Assembly (NCBI GenBank): GCA_025965815.1
Contig: JAOPWF010000334.1
Coordinates: 1 to 17,265, forward strand
Source of the DNA: Mycobacterium sp.
Lineage (GTDB): Bacteria; Actinomycetota; Actinomycetes; Mycobacteriales; Mycobacteriaceae
Direction of reading: 5' to 3'
Length of the DNA: 17,265 nucleotides
The translations under genes were made by a program, and so were the position numbers. Of this stretch, positions 6,804-12,740 are shown one piece after another. Under the pieces are notes generated by a model. It saw only the letters and a list, made by a program, of their open reading frames with translations. It was not told where the DNA came from and ran no database searches. How positions within the stretch are numbered: the stretch's first letter is position 1; each line of letters opens with the position of its first letter.

Positions 6804-7955
6804 CTAATCCGGCAGCGAGTTACTCAATCGCTCGGTGGCGGCGAGGTAGTCCTGGATGAACGCCAGCACCACGTCGCGGGCCGGCATCACCTCGTTCATC
6901 AGCCCGACGCCCTGCCCGACCCAGTAGGTGGCCAACGCTTGCGCACCGGGATGCCCCTTAGCGGCCAGGGCGTCGACGCGGCGCAACGCGGGCTCGCTGA
7001 TCATCGACTGCAACGGCAGCGGCAGCGGCTGCTTCCCGCCAGCCCAGTCAGGTGGGTGCGGCTGCCACGCATCGGTCCACTCCGACACCAGTTGCCGGGA
7101 TGGTTTCCCGGTGCGCCCGGCCGAGCGGACGGTGTCGCGTGACGTCGCGGCAAGCATCCGTTCGACGGTGTACGGCGCGGTCTCGGCTTCTTCGGTGGTG
7201 AGCCACACCGAGCCCGTCCACGCACCGGCCGCACCCATCGCCACCGCGGCGGCCATCTGCCTGCCGGTGACGATGCCACCCGCTGCCAATACCGGCACCG
7301 CGTCGTCAATCGCCTCCAGCACCTCGGGGATCAGGACCATGGTGGTGACCTCGCCGCAGTGCCCACCGGCCTCGGTGCCCTGCGCGACGATCAGGTCCAC
7401 GCCGGCGTCCACCTGCTTGATTGCGTGCTCTCTGGCGCCGACCAGTGCGGCCACCGGGATGCCGCGCTCCTTGCCCGCCTCGATCATGTAATCCGGTGGC
7501 ACCCCAAGCGCATTCGCGATCAACTTGATCGGATGACTCATCGCCACGTCCAGCAGTTCGCGGCCGGTGTCGCCGGTCAGCGACGGCGCGCCGACCCGGG
7601 CGGTCCGCTCGGTGTCGATGTCGTGGCGGGCCAGCAGGTCGGCGACGAATCTTCGGTAGTCGTCCGGGATCCGCCCGGCGAGCTCGCCGCGGGACAGCTT
7701 CTCGCCCTTGCCCTCGAACTTCGCGGGCACGATGATGTCGGCGCCGTACGGCTTGCCGCGTACGTGGTCGTCGATCCAGGACAGCTCCTGCTCGAGCTGA
7801 TCGGGCGTGTACGCGGTGGCGCCGAGCACACCGAAGCCGCCGGCATTCGTCACCGCCGCAACGACGTCGCGGCAGTGACTGAACGCGAAGAGCGGGAAAT
7901 CGATACCGAACTGCTGACAGATGGCTGGCTTCACGCGCCCAGTATCGCTAGCCAC
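6804..7955 (-). CDS. Nitronate monooxygenase / 2-nitropropane dioxygenase-like FMN enzyme
   Basis: 383 residues if read from GTG 7955, which overlaps the galE3 stop by eight bases. A GTG at 7934 would give the start VKPAICQQFGIDFPLFAFS, closer to my memory of homologues, so the first seven residues are doubtful. The TIM-barrel flavoprotein signatures are visible: AVTNAGGFGVLGA at about 35-46, AQGTEAGGH at 191-199 and the FMN phosphate-binding VLAAGGIVTGRQ followed by GAAGAWTGSVWL at about 222-252. The family oxidises alkyl nitronates using FMN and oxygen, but many mycobacterial members have unknown physiological substrates. It is last of the mtnP-galE3 operon and converges on the nitroreductase-family gene, so two flavin/deazaflavin redox genes meet tail to tail. 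Confidence 0.93.
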   Translation of the reverse strand: MASDTGRVKPAICQQFGIDFPLFAFSHCRDVVAAVTNAGGFGVLGATAYTPDQLEQELSWIDDHVRGKPYGADIIVPAKFEGKGEKLSRGELAGRIPDDYRRFVADLLARHDIDTERTARVGAPSLTGDTGRELLDVAMSHPIKLIANALGVPPDYMIEAGKERGIPVAALVGAREHAIKQVDAGVDLIVAQGTEAGGHCGEVTTMVLIPEVLEAIDDAVPVLAAGGIVTGRQMAAAVAMGAAGAWTGSVWLTTEEAETAPYTVERMLAATSRDTVRSAGRTGKPSRQLVSEWTDAWQPHPPDWAGGKQPLPLPLQSMISEPALRRVDALAAKGHPGAQALATYWVGQGVGLMNEVMPARDVVLAFIQDYLAATERLSNSLPD

Positions 7956-8991
7956 GCAGGGGGGCGAACGCGAATTCGCGCAGCCCGTCGTGCGGGGTCA
8001 CCGCGGCCCGGAAACCGAGCAGCTTCGCCGCCTGCGCCGGGTCGGCGACGATGTGGCGCACGTCGCCACTGCGGTACTGGCCGGTGATTACGGGTGCCAA
8101 CACATGCTCCGCGTCGGAACGGATCTTGCACAGCTCCGCGGCCACCTCCATGATCGAGATGGGCCGTCCGGAGCAGACATTGGCGGCGGTGAAACCGTCG
8201 GGTGCGGCGGTCACCGCGGCCAGGTTGGCCGCCGCGATGTCGTCGACGTGAATGAAATCGCGCATCTGTCCACCGTCTTCGAAAACTTTTGGCGCTTCCC
8301 CCTTTTCGAGAGCGGACCGGAATATCGCGGCGACGCCGGAGTACGGGGTGTCGCGCGGCATACCCGGCCCGTAGACGTTGTGATACCGCAGCGCGACGAC
8401 AGAGCCACCCGTCGCCTCGGCCCACGCCAGCGCGTAGTGCTCCTGAGCGGTCTTGCTGGCGGCGTACAGGCTGCGGGGCCGCAACGGGGCGTCCTCGCCG
8501 ACCAGCCGCCACTGCAGCTCTTCACCGCCCAGCGGGCAACGGTGCTCGAAGATGCCCGCGTCGAGGTCGGCGCGGGTGCGGGGCAGCGGGTCGACCGGTC
8601 CGTGTTCGGGACAGTCGTAGCCGCCCTGGCCGTAGACCACCATCGAGGACGCCAGCACCAGGCGTTCGACGCCCGCGGCGAACATCTGCGCCAGCAGCAC
8701 CGTGGTGCCGTAGTCGTTGTGGCTGCCGTAGGACGGCGCGTCGGCGGCGTTCACCCCGGCCCCCACCACCGCGGCCTGGTGGCACACCACGTCGACGCCG
8801 TCGAGCAGCGGCGCCAGTGCGTCGGCATCGCGGACGTCGAGCCGGTGACAGCCCGGCGGCACCTGGGCCCACGGCCCGTGTGCGGCGGTGAGCATCGCGT
8901 CGACGGCGACCACCTCATGGCCGGCGTCACGCAGCGCGGTGTTCACCTGTGCGCCGATGAAGCCGGCGGCCCCAGTCAGCAGCACCCTCAT
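7948..8991 (-). CDS. galE3: NAD-dependent epimerase/dehydratase (extended SDR), galE3/Rv0536-like
   Basis: 347 residues from ATG 8991, which overlaps the mtnP stop as ATGA. The Rossmann nucleotide-binding motif TGAAGFIGA is at 6-14, with acidic D31 after the second strand as expected for NAD preference. ASSMVVYG at 114-121 carries the catalytic-region serine, and the catalytic pair Y176 and K180 lies in SLYAASKTAQ. RYHNVYGPGMPRDTPYSGV and GGQMRDFIHVDDIA are the substrate-side motifs of UDP-sugar epimerases/dehydratases. The product closely resembles, from memory, M. tuberculosis Rv0536 (galE3). The reaction is probably interconversion of a nucleotide sugar; the exact sugar is not shown. At about 151-156 the stretch is CPLGGEE, where I recall CPxCG in relatives, so one cysteine of a possible zinc knuckle is missing. 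It may supply the glycan genes to the left. Confidence 0.93.
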   Translation of the reverse strand: MRVLLTGAAGFIGAQVNTALRDAGHEVVAVDAMLTAAHGPWAQVPPGCHRLDVRDADALAPLLDGVDVVCHQAAVVGAGVNAADAPSYGSHNDYGTTVLLAQMFAAGVERLVLASSMVVYGQGGYDCPEHGPVDPLPRTRADLDAGIFEHRCPLGGEELQWRLVGEDAPLRPRSLYAASKTAQEHYALAWAEATGGSVVALRYHNVYGPGMPRDTPYSGVAAIFRSALEKGEAPKVFEDGGQMRDFIHVDDIAAANLAAVTAAPDGFTAANVCSGRPISIMEVAAELCKIRSDAEHVLAPVITGQYRSGDVRHIVADPAQAAKLLGFRAAVTPHDGLREFAFAPLRG

Positions 8992-9773
8992 GGCAGGTCG
9001 ATCGGCAGCTTGACGCCCTCGTGCGGCACGCAGTGGGTGCAGGTCCGCTCGGACGCCACCTGGTCGATCGCCTCGTGGACCAGCTTCTTGAACGGCACCA
9101 GGTTGCGCTCGAACTCAGCGAACACATCGACGGCCTTCACGCCGCTGCCGACGTCGATACCGGCGTCCAGATCCGTCACCAGAGCGATTGCGGCGTAACA
9201 CATTTCAAGCTCGCGAGCCAGCACCGCCTCGGGGTAGCCGGTCATGTTGACCAGCGTGAAGCCCTGCGACGCGAACCACCGGCTCTCGGCGCGGGTGGAG
9301 AACCGCGGCCCCTGGATCACTACCATGGTGCCGCCGTCGACGACGCCGGGCAGGTCTGCCGCGGCGGCGCGCAACGTCGGGCAGTACGGGTCGGCGAACT
9401 CGACGTGGATACCGCCGGAGTCGAAATAGGTGTCGGCGCGGGCGCTGGTCCGATCGACCAGCTGATCGGGCACCACCATGGAGCCCGGGCCGAGGTCCGG
9501 CGTGAGGCTGCCGACCGCGCATGGTCCGAAGACGCGCCGCACCCCCAACGCGCGCAGCGCCCACATGTTGGCCCGGTAGGGCACGGTGTGCGGCGAGAAC
9601 TCGTGGTTCACGCCGTGCCGCGGCAGGAACGCCACCTCATGTTCGCCAACGGTGCCGACCGTGATCGGAGCGCTGGGCTCGCCGTACGGGGTGTCGAGGT
9701 TGATGCTGCGGGCGTCCGAACCGAAGAAGGTATAGAAGCCGCTGCCGCCGATGACTCCGAGCATGCCGACCAT
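8988..9773 (-). CDS. mtnP: S-methyl-5'-thioadenosine phosphorylase
   Basis: 261 residues from ATG 9773; a second ATG three codons later (MLGVIGGSGFY) is an alternative start. Family motifs occur in order: phosphate-binding GGSGFY (9-14), PRHG (51-54), GPRFSTRAES (155-164), substrate-side NMTGYPEA (176-183) and the acidic DLD at 201-203 that contacts the adenine base in MTA phosphorylases. The reaction is phosphorolysis of methylthioadenosine to adenine and 5-methylthioribose-1-phosphate in methionine/purine salvage. The M. tuberculosis orthologue (Rv0535) is labelled pnp, but I judge it to be of the MTA phosphorylase type. A cysteine pair (CTHC, 245-248) near the C-terminus is also typical. 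First gene of the mtnP-galE3-NMO operon and divergent from menA with only 30 bp between starts. Confidence 0.97.
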   Translation of the reverse strand: MVGMLGVIGGSGFYTFFGSDARSINLDTPYGEPSAPITVGTVGEHEVAFLPRHGVNHEFSPHTVPYRANMWALRALGVRRVFGPCAVGSLTPDLGPGSMVVPDQLVDRTSARADTYFDSGGIHVEFADPYCPTLRAAAADLPGVVDGGTMVVIQGPRFSTRAESRWFASQGFTLVNMTGYPEAVLARELEMCYAAIALVTDLDAGIDVGSGVKAVDVFAEFERNLVPFKKLVHEAIDQVASERTCTHCVPHEGVKLPIDLP

Positions 9774-9803
9774 TCTGGTTCACGCCGCGTGGGACCATGA
9801 CTC

Positions 9804-10676
9804 GTGGCCACCTTTGCCCAGTGGATCGAGGGCGCGCGTCCGCGAACGCTGCCCAACGCCGTCGCCCCGGTGATCGCCGGAACCGGCGCCGCGGCCTGGT
9901 TCGACTCCGCGGTCTGGTGGAAGGCGCTGCTGGCGCTGGTGGTCGCGGTGGCCCTGATCATCGGCGTGAACTACGCCAACGACTACTCCGACGGCATCCG
10001 TGGCACCGACGATGTGCGCGCCGGTCCGCTGCGGCTGGTCGGCTCCCGGCTGGCCGCGCCGCGGGCGGTGCTGACGGCAGCGGTGGTGTGCCTAAGTATC
10101 GCCGCGGTGGCCGGGCTGGTGCTGGCGGCATTCAGCGCGCCGTGGTTGATCGCGGTCGGCGCGGTGTGCATCGCCGGTGCGTGGCTCTACACCGGCGGGT
10201 CGAAGCCATACGGCTACCTCGGCTTCGGCGAGGTAGCGGTGTTCGTTTTCTTCGGTCTGGTGGCCGTGCTGGGCACGCAGTACACCCAGGCACTGCGCAT
10301 CGACTCGGTCGGCGTCGTGCTCGCGGTGGTGATGGGCGCGCTGTCCAGCGCGGTGCTGGTGGCCAATAATTTGCGCGACATTCCGACCGACACCACCGCG
10401 GGCAAGATGACGCTGGCGGTGCGGCTCGGCGACGCCCGCACCCGACTGCTGTACCAGGGTTTGCTGGCGCTGGCCGGGGTGCTGACGCTGGTGCTGATGT
10501 TGACGACGCCATGGTGCGCGGCGGGGCTGGTGGCGGCGCCGCTGGCGATTCGCGCCGCGCTGCCGGTACGCCGCGGACTGGGCGGCAGGGAGCTGATTCC
10601 GGTGCTGCGCGACACCGGCCTGACCATGCTGGTGTGGTCGGTGGCCGTGTCGGCGGCGCTGGCGCTAGCCGGCTGA
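9804..10676 (+). CDS. menA: 1,4-dihydroxy-2-naphthoate polyprenyltransferase
   Basis: 290 residues from GTG 9804, close to the 292 I recall for M. tuberculosis MenA. It is a UbiA-family membrane prenyltransferase with eight or nine hydrophobic helices. The start [20 protein letters not shown] is typical of MenA. The first aspartate-rich motif is [15 protein letters not shown] at 57-70 and the second lies in [14 protein letters not shown] at 188-201; both bind the Mg-diphosphate of the prenyl donor. It joins dihydroxynaphthoate to a polyprenyl chain, giving demethylmenaquinone, the menaquinone precursor. An ATG at 9797 is in another frame and is not the start. No clear ribosome binding site is visible, so a leaderless transcript is possible. 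It fits functionally with the cytochrome c maturation genes at the right. Confidence 0.97.
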   Translation: MATFAQWIEGARPRTLPNAVAPVIAGTGAAAWFDSAVWWKALLALVVAVALIIGVNYANDYSDGIRGTDDVRAGPLRLVGSRLAAPRAVLTAAVVCLSIAAVAGLVLAAFSAPWLIAVGAVCIAGAWLYTGGSKPYGYLGFGEVAVFVFFGLVAVLGTQYTQALRIDSVGVVLAVVMGALSSAVLVANNLRDIPTDTTAGKMTLAVRLGDARTRLLYQGLLALAGVLTLVLMLTTPWCAAGLVAAPLAIRAALPVRRGLGGRELIPVLRDTGLTMLVWSVAVSAALALAG

Positions 10677-10699
10677 GGTGCCTACGTCGCCGTCCGTCG

Positions 10700-10752
10700 A
10701 GTGTGTGTTGAGGGCGGCCATCGGCTTGAAGTCGCCGCCGTGAGTGCACACT
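10700..10752. repeat. Imperfect 53-bp inverted repeat downstream of menA, possible terminator
   Basis: Two perfectly co-axial stems can be seen. AGTGTG at 10700-10705 pairs with CACACT at 10747-10752, and GGCGGC at 10713-10718 pairs with GCCGCC at 10734-10739. Two 7-base mismatched strands separate the stems and a 15-base loop lies in the middle. It starts 24 bp after the menA stop and lies between menA and the remnant of the opposing DUF4185 gene, so it could act as a bidirectional transcription terminator without a U-tract. It also could be a dispersed mycobacterial intergenic palindrome. Confidence 0.5.
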
Positions 10753-10765
10753 GAACGCGCGGGCG

Positions 10766-11133
10766 TTCCGCAGCAGGTCCGACGGGATCACCGTGCCGAT
10801 GCCGCCGCGACTCCAGCCGGAGTGCGCGTCGTCGTGGCCGTAGTCCCACAGTTGGCGCGCGTAGTGCGGGTCAGGGCCGCCGGCCCGCTCGTAGATGATC
10901 GCGTGGGTGTGCGTCCCTGGTGCCGATCAACACCACCGGTGAGCGCCAGTCACCGCGTCCCACCCTCTTGCCCGAGAAGGTGTCCCCGAAGACCGAGACG
11001 ATCCGGCCGTCCGGCGCCAGGACTGAAGCGGCGAGGTCGGCGGCCTTGACACCCCAGCGGCCGGTGAGCCGGGACGGGGGAGGTCGGCGACCTTGCCGGT
11101 CTGCGACGTCGTCGGCTGCCGTCGGGCCGGCAT
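10766..11133 (-). pseudogene. Decayed DUF4185-domain gene (truncated, two opposing frameshifts)
   Basis: From ATG 11133, six bases after the aminotransferase stop, the first frame gives MPARRQPTTSQTGKVADL. At about 11068-11072 one base appears missing and homology continues one frame over: LTGRWGVKAADLAAS, GRIVSVFGDTFSGKRVG and DWRSPVVLIGTRDAH. At about 10904-10907 (GTGGG on the plus strand) one extra base returns the coding to the original frame, which reads HAIIYERAGGPDPHYARQLW, DYGHDDAHSGWSRGGIGTVI and PSDLLR. There the resemblance stops, so at least half of a normal DUF4185 protein (usually several hundred residues) is missing. DUF4185 proteins are actinobacterial proteins of unknown function. 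Sequencing error could explain one frameshift but not the missing C-terminal half. This and the inverted repeat fill the only gene-free stretch longer than 300 bases. Confidence 0.75.
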
Positions 11134-11138
11134 CGGGC

Positions 11139-12194
11139 TCAGTCCACGAGGGCGTTGAGCAGTCGGTCGAGGTCGTCGTCGGTGTTGTAGAGATGGAAGC
11201 CGACCCGGACCGCGCCCGCGCGGATCGATGCCCGCAGCGCGGCCCGCTCGAGCCGGTCCGCGGCACCGGCATGTTGCCCGGCCGGGATGGACACGATGGC
11301 CGACGCGTCGTGCGGCAACTGCAGTTCGGTGCGCAGCCGGTTGGCCAGACCGACGGTGTGCGCCTCGACCGCAGCGCGATCCAGCGACGCCAGCCAGGGC
11401 AGCGTCAGACCTGCGGCCAGCGCACTGAACCAGGCCGGCGAGGCGTCGAACCGGCGCGCGCCGCCGGCCAGCCTCAGCGGCAGTCCGTACACCGTGGACC
11501 AGGGTTGTTCGCCGGCATACCAATTGGCGGCGTGCGGGATGAGGCCGTCGATGAGCCGGTCGCTCAGCGACATCCACGCGGTGCCGCGCGGCGCGAGCAG
11601 CCACTTGTAGCCGGCCGCGGCGGTGACGTCGACCCACGCCAGATCGACGCTCTTCCAGCCGAGCGCCTGGGTGACGTCGATGACCGTGAGGGTGTCCGAA
11701 CCGGCCAGGTTGGCCCGAAGCGCACCAAGGTCGATGGTGTTGCCGTTCGCGGACTGCACCAGGCTCGCGGTGACGACGTCGAAGCCGGCCGCGGCGTCGA
11801 TGAGCTCATCGCGGGTGAATTCGGTGACGGTCACGCCGCGGCGGGCCTGGGCCGCGAATGGGAAAGTCACGCTGGTGAATTCACCGACCAGGGTGGCGAC
11901 GCGGCTGCCGTCCGGGATGCCCGCGGCGACCAGGCCCAGTACCGCCGAGACGCTGCCCCCCATCGCAACGGCCTCCACCGGGACACCCGTCAGTGCGGCG
12001 TAGCCTTCGCGGGCGGCGCGCACCGGGTCATCGAACGATGTCGCGTCGAGCGTCCCGGCTTCCCACGAAGCCAGACATCGGTGCAGTGCGTCCATGCTGA
12101 AGCGCGGCGGTAGGCCGAAGGTGGGCGTGTTCAGGAATCCTTCGGCGCCAACGAATTCAGCGCCGAACGCCTGGCGCACGGTGTTGCCCGCCAT
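11139..12194 (-). CDS. Class V aminotransferase-fold PLP-dependent enzyme (cysteine desulfurase/EgtE-like superfamily)
   Basis: 351 residues from ATG 12194, whose A is shared with the TGA of the DUF4229 gene (TGATG). GTG 12197 directly before it is an alternative. Fold-type I features are present: a glycine/serine turn AMGGSVSAVLGLV, the cofactor aspartate segment TVIDVTQALG (DxxQ, about residues 173-176) and the Schiff-base lysine in TAAAGYKWLLAPRGTAW (about residue 197). The later part WYAGEQPWSTVYGLPLRLA and GARRFDASPAW resembles class V enzymes. Relatives include cysteine desulfurases, kynureninase and the ergothioneine C-S lyase EgtE, but no other ergothioneine genes are here, so the substrate is open. 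M. tuberculosis does not, as I recall, carry this gene at the equivalent place. Confidence 0.88.
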   Translation of the reverse strand: MAGNTVRQAFGAEFVGAEGFLNTPTFGLPPRFSMDALHRCLASWEAGTLDATSFDDPVRAAREGYAALTGVPVEAVAMGGSVSAVLGLVAAGIPDGSRVATLVGEFTSVTFPFAAQARRGVTVTEFTRDELIDAAAGFDVVTASLVQSANGNTIDLGALRANLAGSDTLTVIDVTQALGWKSVDLAWVDVTAAAGYKWLLAPRGTAWMSLSDRLIDGLIPHAANWYAGEQPWSTVYGLPLRLAGGARRFDASPAWFSALAAGLTLPWLASLDRAAVEAHTVGLANRLRTELQLPHDASAIVSIPAGQHAGAADRLERAALRASIRAGAVRVGFHLYNTDDDLDRLLNALVD

Positions 12195-12502
12195 CACTCG
12201 TCGGGTGGCGCTTCGCCGCGAAGCCGCGCCCTGAGTTGGTCGCGGTCCTTGCGCCGGCGCTCGTCGACCAGCGCAATGCTGGCGGTGGCGCGTCGGCGCA
12301 GTGGCGCGAAGATCCAGATACCCAGCGGGAGTGCGATCACCAGGGCGAACAGAATCGCGACGACCAGCGGGAAGTCCTCGATGCCGAGCAGTTGGGCCGC
12401 CACGAAGATCGCAGCGCTCAGGACGACAACCAACAGCAGCCGTGCCGCGGTGTAGACCAGCACGTCGATGACCATGCGTGACGTGGAAGGGCGCTCAGAC
12501 AC
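12194..12502 (-). CDS. DUF4229 small membrane protein (Rv0531-like)
   Basis: 102 residues from GTG 12502. Two hydrophobic helices, at about 10-38 (VLVYTAARLLLVVVLSAAIF) and 43-65 (FPLVVAILFALVIALPLGIW), are followed by a basic, highly charged tail (RRKDRDQLRARLRG) that should face the cytoplasm. Size, layout and position beside the Rv0530/Rv0530A-like genes match Rv0531 and the DUF4229 family of unknown function. Its stop overlaps the aminotransferase start, so the two are probably cotranscribed. It is divergent from the 54-residue gene, with 49 bp between starts. No strong ribosome binding site is visible before the GTG. Confidence 0.87.
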   Translation of the reverse strand: MSERPSTSRMVIDVLVYTAARLLLVVVLSAAIFVAAQLLGIEDFPLVVAILFALVIALPLGIWIFAPLRRRATASIALVDERRRKDRDQLRARLRGEAPPDE

Positions 12503-12526
12503 TCAACTGAGCCTACCGACGACGCG

Positions 12527-12545
12527 TATATTCGGAGCAAGGAGG
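12527..12545 (+). promoter_or_regulatory. Candidate -10 box and strong Shine-Dalgarno for the 54-residue gene
   Basis: TATATT at 12527-12532 is a plausible -10 element in the 49-bp divergent gap after the DUF4229 start. AAGGAGG at 12539-12545 is a near-perfect Shine-Dalgarno six bases before GTG 12552 and is the best evidence that the tiny reading frame is translated. The spacing would give a very short leader, so the -10 call is tentative. Confidence 0.5.
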
Positions 12546-12551
12546 TTTTGA

Positions 12552-12716
12552 GTGCTATACCTGCTCCTCATCATCGTCTTGGCGGGTTTGGTCTACGGGG
12601 GCTGGCGGCTGAGCCGCGCGTACGCCAACCGGCCGAAGACACGCGTCATCGGTCCGGACGACGATCCGGAATTTCTGTGGCGACTTGGTCATGGGGATAA
12701 CAACCCCCGGACCTGA
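12552..12716 (+). CDS. 54-residue single-pass membrane protein (Rv0530A-like)
   Basis: GTG 12552 opens a 54-codon frame ending in TGA at 12716. The N-terminus is a hydrophobic helix with no leading charge (LYLLLIIVLAGLVYGGWRL, residues 2-20). A basic segment SRAYANRPKTR follows, then an acidic turn VIGPDDDPEF and the end WRLGHGDNNPRT. This matches the size and place I recall for Rv0530A, a conserved mycobacterial protein of unknown function. AAGGAGG six bases upstream supports translation. The helix followed by positive residues predicts an outside N-terminus and a cytoplasmic tail. It converges on the ParA-like gene with 11 bp between the stops and is divergent from the DUF4229 gene. Easily missed by gene finders because of its length. 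Confidence 0.8.
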   Translation: MLYLLLIIVLAGLVYGGWRLSRAYANRPKTRVIGPDDDPEFLWRLGHGDNNPRT

Positions 12717-12740
12717 GGCCACGGGTCCTAGGCCGACAGG
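12712..12740. terminator. Possible bidirectional hairpin between converging small gene and ParA-like gene
   Basis: CCTG (12712-12715) pairs with CAGG (12737-12740) and GGCC (12717-12720) with GGCC (12731-12734), with a small bulge and a ten-base loop. The hairpin contains the TAG stop of the ParA-like gene and overlaps the last bases of the 54-residue gene. Being at a convergent junction it could stop transcription from both sides, but it has no U-tract and the stems are short. Confidence 0.3.

Noticed and set aside
7921..9198. Plus-strand frame of 425 codons opposite galE3 and mtnP
   Set aside because: Antisense to two confidently identified enzymes; the product lacks any motif or hydrophobic pattern.
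10744..11049. Plus-strand small frame after menA as a possible gene
   Set aside because: It is antisense to readable DUF4185 text, has no motif and no ribosome binding site.
11139..12194. Calling the aminotransferase egtE (ergothioneine biosynthesis)
   Set aside because: Fold and lysine agree only at superfamily level, and no egtA, egtB, egtC or egtD gene is nearby.
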